Below are positions 28,156 through 36,690 of a stretch of 64,000 bases of DNA, piece after piece; within the stretch, counting starts at the first letter, position 1; each line of letters starts with the position of its first letter. The translations under genes and the position numbers were made by a program. The stretch covers positions 1 to 64,000 of the forward strand of contig CAIQJF010000086.1 of assembly GCA_903872075.1 (NCBI GenBank), written 5' to 3'. The DNA is from an uncultured Caulobacteraceae bacterium. Its GTDB lineage: Bacteria > Pseudomonadota > Alphaproteobacteria > Caulobacterales > Caulobacteraceae. The notes under the pieces are model-generated. The model made no database searches. It saw only the letters and a list, made by a program, of their open reading frames with translations, and was not told the DNA's origin.

Positions 28156-28674
28156 ATGAAGAAGATGACTCTCGCCCTGCTGGCCGGCCTGTCCGCCGTC
28201 ACGGCCCTGGCCGGCCCCGCGCTCGCTCAGCCCTATGGCGGCCCTCCCCCCCCGCCGGGCGCCTATCGCCCCGACATGGACCGCAGCGAGATGAACCGAG
28301 GCGACCCGAACCGCGGCCCGGATTATCGCGATGGCGACAGGCGCGACGGCGATCACCGGGATTGGGACCGTCATGACGGCGACCGCCAGGATGGCTACCG
28401 CCAGAATGTGGGTCAGGATCAATGGAACCTCGACCGTCGTATTCAGTGGACCCAGGAACGTCTGAACCGCGGCCGTCAGAACGGCACGCTGCGGGCCCGC
28501 GAGTTCTATCGCGTGCAGACCGATCTCAACAAAATCCGCGCGGAAGAGGCCGGGACCCTCCGCTACAAGGGCTTCGTTCCGCCGCGGACGATGGCCAATC
28601 TGCAGGCCCACCTGGACCGGTTGAACGCGCAGATTCACTGGATGCGGCCGAACGACGACCGCCGCCCCTGGTAG
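28156..28674 (+). CDS. Exported Asp/Arg-rich protein of unknown function
   Basis: 172 residues from the ATG after GGGAAAACGACC. A signal peptide ends at ALA-Q (residue 25). A proline stretch follows, then a low-complexity section of about 45 residues built on repeats like DRRDGD, DHRDWD and DRHDGD. The C-terminal 85 residues are helical with two related segments (RIQWTQERLNRGRQNGTL; HLDRLNAQIHWMR). Periplasmic proteins of this kind are common in Caulobacterales and sphingomonads; their role is unknown. The charged repeats could bind metal or polyanions (inference). It is convergent with the S10 peptidase gene. Confidence 0.8.
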   Translation: MKKMTLALLAGLSAVTALAGPALAQPYGGPPPPPGAYRPDMDRSEMNRGDPNRGPDYRDGDRRDGDHRDWDRHDGDRQDGYRQNVGQDQWNLDRRIQWTQERLNRGRQNGTLRAREFYRVQTDLNKIRAEEAGTLRYKGFVPPRTMANLQAHLDRLNAQIHWMRPNDDRRPW

Positions 28675-28690
28675 GCTGAACCTGCGGAAC

Positions 28691-28730
28691 GCCCCTCCCT
28701 CACCAAGGTGAAGGAGGGGCGCAGCTGCGC
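28691..28730. repeat. REP-like palindrome between convergent genes
   Basis: A 14-base stem with one mismatch, GCCCCTCCCTCACC-AA-GGTGAAGGAGGGGC (28691-28720), runs into a perfect palindrome GCGCAGCTGCGC (28719-28730). As at 5811-5884, it fills a convergent gap. It may end transcripts from both sides. Confidence 0.65.
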
Positions 28731-28742
28731 GTTGGAGGGGCT

Positions 28743-30413
28743 CTACCGCCCCATCGCCTCGTCGTAGAACCGCGCCAGGTCGGCCTTCATGGTCTTCAGG
28801 GCGTCGGTGTTGAGATAGACCATGTGGCCCGAGGGATAGTAGGCGAAGCGGACGTGGCCCTTGAGCGCCGGGTCCAGCTGCATGTGGCCGACATCGTATT
28901 CAGTGCCGAAGAACGGCGTGGCGAAGTCATAAATTCCGTTCAGCGAATAGACCAGCAGGTGCGGGTTCTGTCGCATGGCCGCCGAGAGATCGAGCGCCGT
29001 GTCGGCCGGGCTGGTGTCGTACTCGCTGCGCGAGCCAGGCGACTTGTGCCGCAGATCCCACTGCAGGCCGGAGCCGTAGTAGGTCGGCCGATAGGCGAGG
29101 TCGCTGGTGAAACCGAGATCCGCGGTCAGATAGTGATGGAAGGCCGAGACGAACGCGCCGGTGATGCCTGTGTCCGAGGCGTCATACTCCGGGCTCTCGC
29201 CGGCCGCGTCCACGTCCTGGCCCGTGAACCGCGCGTCATAGCGGCCGATGGTCAGGCGCTGCTCGCGCAGCAGTTCCTTCCGGAAGCGTTGGGGCGTGAC
29301 CCGCAGGTCGGCCTGCAGCAGATAGTCCACGGGAAGACCGATGAAGCCAGACAGCTTCTGGGCCATGGCCAGCCGTTCCGGCTGACCGAGATCCTGCCCC
29401 TCGGCCAGCGCCTGGGCGTAGGGGCCCCGCGCGAAGGCGCGCGCCTCACGCAGGAAGGCTGGAATGTCGGCCGGCGGGTTGGCCAGGCGGTGGTGGTAGG
29501 CCGCCGTCGCCGCGTAGGTCGGCAGATAGTTGAGCAGTTCCTGATCGAACCCAGGATCGCGCCGGCCGTAGTTGAGGATCGACGACAGCAGGATCACGCC
29601 GTTGAGTTGAACCCCGTCCTGCTGCAGCCGGTAGGAGAGCCCCGCGGAGCGGGCGGTGCCGTAGGACTCGCCGAAGATGAACTTGGGGGAGTTCCAGCGA
29701 TCGTAGAGCGTCAGATACCGCTCCACGCCGCGCGCGAAGGCGTCGATGTCGGCGTCCACGCCCCAGAAGGCGCTGAGCCTGGTGTCGCCCACGGGCCGGG
29801 AGAAGCCGGCCCCGGGCGCGTCGATGAACACCAGATCCGACTTGTCGAGCAGGCTCTCATTGTTGTCGACGATGGAGAACGGGGGATTGTGGGTGGCGGC
29901 GGGACTGTCAGTCGCGACGCGCACTGGCGCCACCGAGCCCATGTGCAGCCAGAGGCTCGAGGACCCGGGGCCGCCATTGTACAGGAAGGTCACCGGCCGG
30001 GCCGGGTCGCGGCCCTCGCCCGCGGTGTAGGCGACATAGAACATCGACAGGGTGGGCTTACCCTCATCATCTCGCACGGTGAGCGTCCCGGCCGTGGCCG
30101 TATAGGCCAGCGAATGTCCGCCGATCACCGCCGCGTGGCGGCTGACCTTGCGGACCTCGACGATGGGCGCCGTGGCGATCTCGGCATCGGTCAGCTTGTG
30201 GCAACGGGCCCGGTCGGCGCGGGGATTGCGCGAGGCGTCGGCCGCGGCGGGCGAGTCGCAGGCCGGATCGGGCTTGCCGGCCCCTTCGGGCGCGGGGGCG
30301 GATGCCAGGCCGGGCGGCGGCGCGTCGGCGGCGGCGGGTTTTGCCTGGCTGAAGGCCTGACCGCCCCACACCCACAGCACAAATGCCGCCGCGATGCTCA
30401 AGCCTCTACGCAT
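28743..30413 (-). CDS. Exported S10 family serine carboxypeptidase-like protein
   Basis: 556 residues from the ATG with GGGGAG upstream. A signal peptide (residues 1-23) predicts periplasmic or outer location. The S10 oxyanion segment NGGPGSSSLWLHMG lies near residue 146, the nucleophile in GESYGTARS near 247, an Asp in NGIYDFATP and a His in YPSGHMVYLN, which complete the triad. S10 enzymes remove C-terminal residues at acidic pH. It is the last gene of a peptidase group with the GNAT (49-base gap) and oligopeptidase B genes. Confidence 0.9.
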   Translation of the reverse strand: MRRGLSIAAAFVLWVWGGQAFSQAKPAAADAPPPGLASAPAPEGAGKPDPACDSPAAADASRNPRADRARCHKLTDAEIATAPIVEVRKVSRHAAVIGGHSLAYTATAGTLTVRDDEGKPTLSMFYVAYTAGEGRDPARPVTFLYNGGPGSSSLWLHMGSVAPVRVATDSPAATHNPPFSIVDNNESLLDKSDLVFIDAPGAGFSRPVGDTRLSAFWGVDADIDAFARGVERYLTLYDRWNSPKFIFGESYGTARSAGLSYRLQQDGVQLNGVILLSSILNYGRRDPGFDQELLNYLPTYAATAAYHHRLANPPADIPAFLREARAFARGPYAQALAEGQDLGQPERLAMAQKLSGFIGLPVDYLLQADLRVTPQRFRKELLREQRLTIGRYDARFTGQDVDAAGESPEYDASDTGITGAFVSAFHHYLTADLGFTSDLAYRPTYYGSGLQWDLRHKSPGSRSEYDTSPADTALDLSAAMRQNPHLLVYSLNGIYDFATPFFGTEYDVGHMQLDPALKGHVRFAYYPSGHMVYLNTDALKTMKADLARFYDEAMGR

Positions 30414-30462
30414 GACATGTCTCCCCTCGTATCCAAGCCCAAAACCCACCCCGGAGGGGGCA

Positions 30463-31008
30463 TCAGACCCCGATCAAATCCAACCCCGCTGCATCGGGTA
30501 GCGCGTCCGAGCCGCCATTGAGCGTCCGCTGCATCCACACGATATCTACCCAGCGGCCGTGCTTGAAGCCCACCGCCGGCATGACGGACTTCAGGTCGAA
30601 ACCTAAGGATCGATGCAGGCCGATCGAGCCGGCGTTGCCGGAGTCGCCGACGATGGCGATCATCTGGCGAAGGCCCAGCGCCTCGCAGCGGGCGATGACC
30701 TCGGCCAGGAGAAACTTGCCGATCCCCTGCCCGGCGCGGCCCGGCGCGATGTAGACGCTGTCCTCGACCGTGTAGCGATAGGCCGCCCGCAGGCGGAACG
30801 GCGAGGCATAGGCAAAGCCGGCCACGCCGTCCTCATCCGCCGCCACCAGGTATGGCAGGCCTCGGGCGCGCACGGCGGCCAGGCGCGCGGCCATGTCGGC
30901 CGCCTCGGGCGGCGCCTCCTCAAAGGTGCCGAGACCATGCACAGCGTGATGACCGTAGATGGCGGCCAGATCCGGGACGTCATCGGCCGCGGCGTCGCGG
31001 ACGATCAC
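30463..31008 (-). CDS. GNAT N-acetyltransferase, phosphinothricin-acetyltransferase-like
   Basis: 181 residues from a GTG that overlaps the stop of the upstream peptidase gene by 4 bases (GTGA). The acetyl-CoA-binding motif is GRAGQGIGKFLL. The N-terminus (VRDAAADDVPDLAAIYGHHAV), GTFEEAPP and GLHRSLGFDLK match the PAT/bar-like subfamily, which acetylates amines such as phosphinothricin, methionine sulfoximine or amino acids. The true substrate here is unknown. Translational coupling to oligopeptidase B is clear. Confidence 0.87.
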   Translation of the reverse strand: MIVRDAAADDVPDLAAIYGHHAVHGLGTFEEAPPEAADMAARLAAVRARGLPYLVAADEDGVAGFAYASPFRLRAAYRYTVEDSVYIAPGRAGQGIGKFLLAEVIARCEALGLRQMIAIVGDSGNAGSIGLHRSLGFDLKSVMPAVGFKHGRWVDIVWMQRTLNGGSDALPDAAGLDLIGV

Positions 31009-33086
31009 AGCGCGCCCTCCCCCTCCACCGCCCAGACGGCGAAGGCGTAGTCCATGGCGACCTCCTTGAGGTGGTCGAAACGCCCGGACGCCCCGCCGTG
31101 TCCGGCTTCCAGGTTCATGCTGAGCAGGATCGGCCGGCCGCTGGTGGTGTGCTCGCGCAGGCGGGCCACCCACTTTTCCGGTTCCCACCAGGTGACACGG
31201 GGATCGGTGAGGCCGCCCCGGCTGAGGATGGCCGGGTAGGCGACATCGGCGATGTTGTCATAGGGGCTGTAGCTGGCGATGTAGTCGTAGGCGGCGGGAT
31301 CCTCCAGCGGATTGCCCCACTCGGGCCATTCCGGCGGGGTGAGCGGCAGGCTGAGATCGCTCATCGTATTGAGCACATCGACGAAGGGCACGGCGGCGAT
31401 GACGCCGCCCCATAGATCCGGCCGCATGTTGACCGCGGCGCCCACCAGCAGCCCACCGGCCGAGCCGCCGTAGGCGACGATCTTTCCAGCTGTTCCGTAG
31501 CCCTGGGCGACAAGGTGTTCCGCGCAGGCGATGAAGTCGGTGAAACTGTTCTTCTTGGCGAACTTTCGTCCGTCGAGGAACCAGCCCCAGCCCTTGTCCG
31601 AGCCGCCGCGCACATGGGCCGCGGCCCAGATCCACCCCCGATCCACCAGGCTCAGGCTCTGGGTCGAGAAGCTGGCGGTGTGCGGATAGCCGTAGGAGCC
31701 GTAGCCATAGAGCATCAGGGGCGCCGTACCGTCGAGCGGGGTCCCGCGTTTCAGGAGCACGGTGACCGGCACCGTCTGGCCGTCCGGCGCCGTCGCCCAT
31801 AGGCGGCGGGTCTCGTAGGCGGCCGGATCGTGGCCGGAGGGAACCTCCTGGGTCTTGCGCAGGGTCCGTTCGCGGGTGGTCATGTCGTAGTCGAACCACT
31901 GCCGGGGCGTGGTGGGCGACTGGTAGATGAACCGGGTCAGGGTGGTGTCGTACTCATAGCCGCCCATCAGATGCAGGGCGTAGGCGTCCTCGGCGAAGGC
32001 TATCTCGTGCTCGGCCCCGTCCCGGGCCATGACCACCAGCCGGTCGCAGGCGTTCTCGCGTTCAAGACGCACCAGATGGCCCTTGAAGGCGGCAAAGCCG
32101 GCGATGAGGCGGCCTGGACGGTAGGCGATCCACTCGGCCCACGTTGGCCGCCCCGGAACCTGGGCGGTCGAGGTCATCAACTGGAAATCCACCGCCCCGC
32201 CGGCGTTGGTGCGGATCACCCAGCGATCGCCCCAGCGATCGAGATCGTAGCGAACGCCGACCTCGCGGGCCTCGACGAGAACCGGCATGGCGGTGGGATC
32301 GGCGGCCGGGATCAGCCAGTCCTCGCTGGTCTCCTGGTTCTGGACGCCAATCAGGATGTGGGTGTCGTCGGCCGTGACCCCGACACCGAGGAACATGCCG
32401 TCGTCGGCCTCCTCATACACCAGCACATCGGGTCCTCCGCGCGCCGGCCGGCGATAGACCCGGGCGGGCCGCGCGTTCTCGTCGCGCCAGACCCAGAACA
32501 GCCAGGCGGAGTCGGGTGAGAAGGCGAAGGAGCCCGATGCGCTCTCGGGCCCGCCGGACAGGACCTCGCCGGTCGCCAGGTCACGGATCAGGATGCGGTG
32601 ATACTCCGAGCCCTGATCGTCCTCGGCCCAGGCGTAAAGCGTATGATCGGGCGAGTGCGAGGCGGCGTCGACGCTGTAATAGGCCTTGCCCTTGGCCGCG
32701 GCGTCCTCGTCCAGCAGCAGGGTCTCGGCGCCGCCGCCGCGCGGCTGCCGGAGATAGCGGGGATGCTGGGCGCCCAGTTCGTAGCGGCTGAAATATTCGA
32801 AGGGACCGTCGGGCGTGGGGACGGAGGCGTCATCCTCCTTGAGCCGGCCTTTCATCTCCGCGAAGAACCGCGCCTGAAGCGCCTCGCTGGGCGCGAGGAC
32901 GGCCTTCAGATAGGCGTTCTCGGCTTCCAGATGGGCGCGGATCTCGGGGTTCACCTGTGAGGGATCGCGCAGCACCGCCTGCCAGTTCGCGTCCTTCATC
33001 CAGGCGTAGTCGTCGGTGCGGACGCGGCCGAGCTGTTCGATCCGGCGGGGATCCTTGCGGGGGCGGGGCGGTTCAGGAAACGTCAT
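31005..33086 (-). CDS. ptrB: S9A prolyl-oligopeptidase family, oligopeptidase B-like
   Basis: 693 residues. Residues about 70-400 form the seven-bladed propeller that restricts entry to small peptides. The alpha/beta-hydrolase domain follows, with the nucleophile in YGGSAGGLL near residue 540 and the active His in GHGGASGRFD near 660. RGGSDKGWGWF is a hallmark of oligopeptidase B, which cuts after Lys/Arg. No signal peptide is seen, so it is cytoplasmic. Confidence 0.92.
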   Translation of the reverse strand: MTFPEPPRPRKDPRRIEQLGRVRTDDYAWMKDANWQAVLRDPSQVNPEIRAHLEAENAYLKAVLAPSEALQARFFAEMKGRLKEDDASVPTPDGPFEYFSRYELGAQHPRYLRQPRGGGAETLLLDEDAAAKGKAYYSVDAASHSPDHTLYAWAEDDQGSEYHRILIRDLATGEVLSGGPESASGSFAFSPDSAWLFWVWRDENARPARVYRRPARGGPDVLVYEEADDGMFLGVGVTADDTHILIGVQNQETSEDWLIPAADPTAMPVLVEAREVGVRYDLDRWGDRWVIRTNAGGAVDFQLMTSTAQVPGRPTWAEWIAYRPGRLIAGFAAFKGHLVRLERENACDRLVVMARDGAEHEIAFAEDAYALHLMGGYEYDTTLTRFIYQSPTTPRQWFDYDMTTRERTLRKTQEVPSGHDPAAYETRRLWATAPDGQTVPVTVLLKRGTPLDGTAPLMLYGYGSYGYPHTASFSTQSLSLVDRGWIWAAAHVRGGSDKGWGWFLDGRKFAKKNSFTDFIACAEHLVAQGYGTAGKIVAYGGSAGGLLVGAAVNMRPDLWGGVIAAVPFVDVLNTMSDLSLPLTPPEWPEWGNPLEDPAAYDYIASYSPYDNIADVAYPAILSRGGLTDPRVTWWEPEKWVARLREHTTSGRPILLSMNLEAGHGGASGRFDHLKEVAMDYAFAVWAVEGEGAL

Positions 33087-33131
33087 GCGCCCAATGTGCG
33101 GGGAGCGTTCGTCACACGCAACGGCGGATGG

Positions 33132-33758
33132 CTATCGCCAAGCGTAATTGAAGCTGACGCTTATCCTGGGTGTCTTGGCGGCGTTGGCCAGCACCTCGTG
33201 GCGAAGCCAGCTCTCCCACAGGTAGATCACGCCCGGCGACGGCTGAAGCGTGACGAAGCTGCGAGCTGTTTCCGGCGCGTCCGAACGCCGGCGCGGCGCG
33301 GCCATCATCAGGGGCAAGCGCGGGTCCTCCAGCCGAAGGGCTCCGGCGCCAGGCGGCGTGGCCACATAGATCGTGCCGGAAACGACGCTGTGCGGATGGA
33401 TGTGGCCCGAATGCGCCGCGCCGGGCTTGAGGACATTGACCCACAGGCTGTCGAGCACCAGCCGTCCCGTCGGCCCGAGATCCAGCTCGGCCCCCTCGGC
33501 GAAGCTCTTCACGTGCCTGTCCAGGCGGGTCTTGAGCTGGCCGAAAACCGTCGCCCGCCGCGGCAGATCGTCGAGCGAGGCATAGGAGGTGTAGCCGCCG
33601 TAATTGTTGGCCTTGCACCAGGCCCGTCCGGCCTTGTCCTCCGCCGCCAGCATGCCGCAGGCATCCTCCAGTTCGGCGTTGAAGTGGGCGAACCCGCGTT
33701 CTCCGGCCAGGGAGGCCTCATAGACGCGGGTGACGAAGAGATCGCGGAACGCGGACAT
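33132..33758 (-). CDS. TIGR02466 family 2OG-Fe(II) oxygenase
   Basis: 208 residues from the ATG starting MSAFRDLF. The iron-binding region is HSGHIHPHSVVSGTIYV, and the distal half has WESWLRHEV with a histidine and RISVSFNYAW with the 2OG arginine. This is the TIGR02466/PF13759 layout. The catalytic domain is related to the C-terminus of the TPR-oxygenase at 24098-25813. The substrate is unknown. It lies 28 bases after an MFS transporter gene on the same strand. Confidence 0.88.
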   Translation of the reverse strand: MSAFRDLFVTRVYEASLAGERGFAHFNAELEDACGMLAAEDKAGRAWCKANNYGGYTSYASLDDLPRRATVFGQLKTRLDRHVKSFAEGAELDLGPTGRLVLDSLWVNVLKPGAAHSGHIHPHSVVSGTIYVATPPGAGALRLEDPRLPLMMAAPRRRSDAPETARSFVTLQPSPGVIYLWESWLRHEVLANAAKTPRISVSFNYAWR

Positions 33759-33786
33759 GGCGAGGCTTCCAGATGGGCGTCGGGAG

Positions 33787-35085
33787 TCAGGACGCGGCCA
33801 GTTCCTCCAGCACCTTGGCGTCACCGGCCGGGTTGGCCTGGCCGTCGGCGGTGGCGAGGATCTCCTTGGGGATCAGCAGCAGGACCGGCAGCATCAGGGC
33901 GTAGACCACGGTGATGGCGATGACGCAGTACAGAAAGCCGTGCTCAGGGCTGCTGGTGTAGATCTTCGAGCCCAGCAGGTCACCGACGCGGGTGGACAAC
34001 AGATTCCCCGACTCGACCATCATCATGAGGGTCCCCTGAAGTCCCGGCGGGCATGAGCGCATGGCCAGATCAAACAGCGACGCGGCGGCGATGCCCCCCA
34101 TGGCCCCGATCGGCGCAGCGGCCCAAAGCGCATCGGTGGCGGAGTGGATCAGCGCCAGGGGCACCATCTGCGGAATGGTGATGATGATCCCCCAGAACAG
34201 CAGCTTGCGAAGCGACACCCGCTTGCACAGCCAGCCGTAGAGAAAGAACACCGGGATGAAGGAGGCGACAAAAATACCCTGGAAATCGCCGTAGATCTCG
34301 TCCGAGGCGTGCAGGTGGTTGGTCAGATAGTACTGCAGCGGCGTGTTCGCGCCCGGCGCGAACTGGAACATGAAAATCAGCAGGACGGCCGGATAGATCG
34401 CCTTGTGGCGGAACAGCCGCTTGATGTCCCCGACGATGTCCGCGCCGCGCGCCAGCGGTTGGTCATAGGTATGGGTGAACACCGCGCGGGGCTTCCAGAA
34501 ACCCAGCAGGCCGATGCCGCCGGCGAGAACCGCCAGCAGGACGAAGGTCTGAGACGTGCGCAGATGTTCGGAAATCCAGCCGGACGCAAAGGCGCCGGCG
34601 AGCACCGGCAGGCTGCTGACGATTTGCCAGAGCGCGCTAAGACGCCCGGACATCAGACGTTCCTGGCTGACGAGGGCGAGAAGCCCCTGATAGGCGGCCG
34701 CGACAAACCGCGAGGCGGCCATCACCAGTAGCATGCCGATGAACAGCGACTGGTAGCTGAGATGGGACAGCGCCATCCAGACGAACACCGCGGCGGTCAG
34801 GGGCGCGAAGATCAGGAAATAGCCGCGGTCCCTCAGGCCGAACGGATTCCAAAGGTCTCGGGCGAACCCGAAAAGAAAGGCCAGGAACAACGGGATCGCG
34901 GTGAGCACGCGGAACACCGACACGTCCGTGGCGGTGGCGTGGAGGTTGTTCTTGAGCATGTAGGAGGTGGTGATGTCGACGAGATAGCCGCTCGGGGACG
35001 ACAGATAGACGAGCAGGGTCAGGGCGCCGAAATAGCCGTAGGTCTGGCCGACGCCCGAGGCGCCCCGCTCAGGCGAATCCGTCAT
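33787..35085 (-). CDS. MFS-type transporter, BT1/folate-biopterin-like
   Basis: 432 residues with about twelve hydrophobic segments. A charged loop near residues 205-225 separates the two halves. Segments such as APGANTPLQYYLTNHLHASDEIYGDFQGI recall the folate-biopterin (BT1) transporter branch of the major facilitator superfamily, but the match is by eye only. The substrate is unknown. Its coupling to the TIGR02466 oxygenase gene (28-base gap) suggests they handle the same compound. Confidence 0.72.
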   Translation of the reverse strand: MTDSPERGASGVGQTYGYFGALTLLVYLSSPSGYLVDITTSYMLKNNLHATATDVSVFRVLTAIPLFLAFLFGFARDLWNPFGLRDRGYFLIFAPLTAAVFVWMALSHLSYQSLFIGMLLVMAASRFVAAAYQGLLALVSQERLMSGRLSALWQIVSSLPVLAGAFASGWISEHLRTSQTFVLLAVLAGGIGLLGFWKPRAVFTHTYDQPLARGADIVGDIKRLFRHKAIYPAVLLIFMFQFAPGANTPLQYYLTNHLHASDEIYGDFQGIFVASFIPVFFLYGWLCKRVSLRKLLFWGIIITIPQMVPLALIHSATDALWAAAPIGAMGGIAAASLFDLAMRSCPPGLQGTLMMMVESGNLLSTRVGDLLGSKIYTSSPEHGFLYCVIAITVVYALMLPVLLLIPKEILATADGQANPAGDAKVLEELAAS

Positions 35086-35329
35086 TCAATCCAGCTCCCC
35101 GGGCGAAACTGCTTAAAATGCTGTCGCACCGTCGCGGGCCACTGAGGCGCAATTCGAAGCCGTCTGCAACGCCAAAGCGCCCTTCGAGGACGGGCGATGA
35201 TGTCGCGGCGCTTGTCCAGACGGCGCCGAAACCAAGAATCCGTATCGCGGTACAGGAATGGCTCTCGCCACGGCGCCCCTTGGCTTGTTAGGTTAGGTCA
35301 AAGGCGTCGTCAGCGCCGAGGGAGGTCTC

Positions 35330-36199
35330 TTGTCCAACGTAGAATTCATCGCGCCCACCAGCCCCGAGCAGGCGGCCAAGGCGCTTCTCGCCGGCGGCCC
35401 CGGCGCGCGCCCGCTTGGCGGGGGCACCGATCTGCTCGTTCAACTGAGGTCCGGCCGCCTGCCGGCCGGCCTCATCGTCGACCTGAAGCGGATCCCGGAA
35501 GCCATAGGCATCCGCCAGGATGGCGGCGCCTTCGTCATCGGCGCTTCGACCCCCGGCATCACCTTGAGCGAACACAAGGCGCTGGGCCTGGCCTGGCCGG
35601 GTGTCGTCGAGGCGACCAATCTGATCGGCTCCACCCAGGTTCAGGGCCGCGCCTCCATGGCCGGCAATCTGTGCAATGCCTCGCCGGCCGCCGACAGCGT
35701 GCCGGCCCTGGTGGCGGCGCGGGCCACCTGCCTGATCGTCGGCCCAGATGGCCGCCGCACGGCGACGGTCGAATCCATCGCCGTCGCCCCGGGCAAGACC
35801 TCGCTTGCGCCCGGTGAGTTCGTGCTTGAGATTCGTCTGCCGGCGCGTCCCGGCCGCTCGGGTGACGCCTATCTGCGCTCGATCCCGCGCACGGAAATGG
35901 ACATCGCCGTTGTCGGGGCCGGGGTGAACCTGACTCTGGACGCCGCCGGCGTGATCACCGAGGCCCATGTGGCTCTGGGCGCGGTCGGTCCGACGGTGAT
36001 CCTGGCCACGGCCGCCGCCGCCGCCCTGGTCGGCACCAAAGCCGACGAGGCCGCCCTGGCCAATCTCGATGCGGCCGCCCGGGCCGCCTGCAACCCCATC
36101 AGCGACAAGCGCGGCACGGCTGAGTTCCGCACCAAGATCGCCGGCGTGCTCGCCCGACGCGCCGCCACGATCGCCTACGGCCGCGCCGAGAAGAGATAG
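35330..36199 (+). CDS. Molybdenum hydroxylase FAD-binding (medium) subunit
   Basis: 289 residues. The TTG start is preceded closely by GAGGGAGG; no ATG fits the conserved N-terminus. CoxM/XdhC-type FAD motifs are visible: GGGTDLLVQL near residue 35 and QVQGRASMAGNLCNASPAAD near 105. It passes electrons from the iron-sulfur subunit to an acceptor. It starts a three-gene operon in the order medium, small, large. The 244-base gap upstream (35086-35329) holds no gene that I can see. Confidence 0.92.
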   Translation: MSNVEFIAPTSPEQAAKALLAGGPGARPLGGGTDLLVQLRSGRLPAGLIVDLKRIPEAIGIRQDGGAFVIGASTPGITLSEHKALGLAWPGVVEATNLIGSTQVQGRASMAGNLCNASPAADSVPALVAARATCLIVGPDGRRTATVESIAVAPGKTSLAPGEFVLEIRLPARPGRSGDAYLRSIPRTEMDIAVVGAGVNLTLDAAGVITEAHVALGAVGPTVILATAAAAALVGTKADEAALANLDAAARAACNPISDKRGTAEFRTKIAGVLARRAATIAYGRAEKR

Positions 36200-36204
36200 A
36201 GATC

Positions 36205-36690
36205 ATGAGCAAGCGACAGCACATCTCCGCCACTGTGAACGGCGATCCGGTGGAATTTCTTGCCGAGCCGGGCGCGACCCTGCTCGACGCCCTGCGCGAC
36301 GACCTGGGCCTGACCGGCTCCAAGGAAGGCTGCGGCTCCGGCGACTGCGGCGCCTGCAGCGTCATCCTCGACGGACGGCTGGTCTGTTCCTGCCTGGTCC
36401 TGGCGGTGGAAGCCGAAGGCCGGCGCGTCGAGACCATCGAGGGCATGGCCGAAGGATCGAAGCTGCACCCGTTGCAGCAAAAATTCCTCGAACATGCCGC
36501 CCTTCAGTGCGGATTCTGCACCCCGGGACTGCTGGTGTCGGCGAAAGCCTTGCTCGACGCCAATCCCGATCCTACGGAAACCGAAGCCCGCTACTGGCTG
36601 GCGGGGAACCTCTGCCGGTGCACCGGCTACGACAAGATCATCCGGGCCGTCATGGATGCCGCGGCCGAACTTCGGCAGGAGAAAGTCTGA
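36205..36690 (+). CDS. Molybdenum hydroxylase 2Fe-2S (small) subunit
   Basis: 161 residues. The N-terminal plant-ferredoxin-type cluster has CGSGDCGACSV plus a distal Cys in RLVCSC. The C-terminal cluster has CGFCTPG and CRCTGY. Both [2Fe-2S] sites are intact. The stop overlaps the large-subunit start (TGATG). Confidence 0.95.
   Translation: MSKRQHISATVNGDPVEFLAEPGATLLDALRDDLGLTGSKEGCGSGDCGACSVILDGRLVCSCLVLAVEAEGRRVETIEGMAEGSKLHPLQQKFLEHAALQCGFCTPGLLVSAKALLDANPDPTETEARYWLAGNLCRCTGYDKIIRAVMDAAAELRQEKV

Noticed and set aside
28290-28420. CRISPR-like or other DNA repeat in the DR-rich exported protein gene
   Set aside because: The repetition comes from short Asp/Arg codon motifs of uneven length inside a coding frame; no regular repeat-spacer spacing.
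36069-36689. Upstream extension of the molybdoenzyme large subunit
   Set aside because: It covers the small-subunit gene in another frame; the conserved N-terminus begins at 36690.
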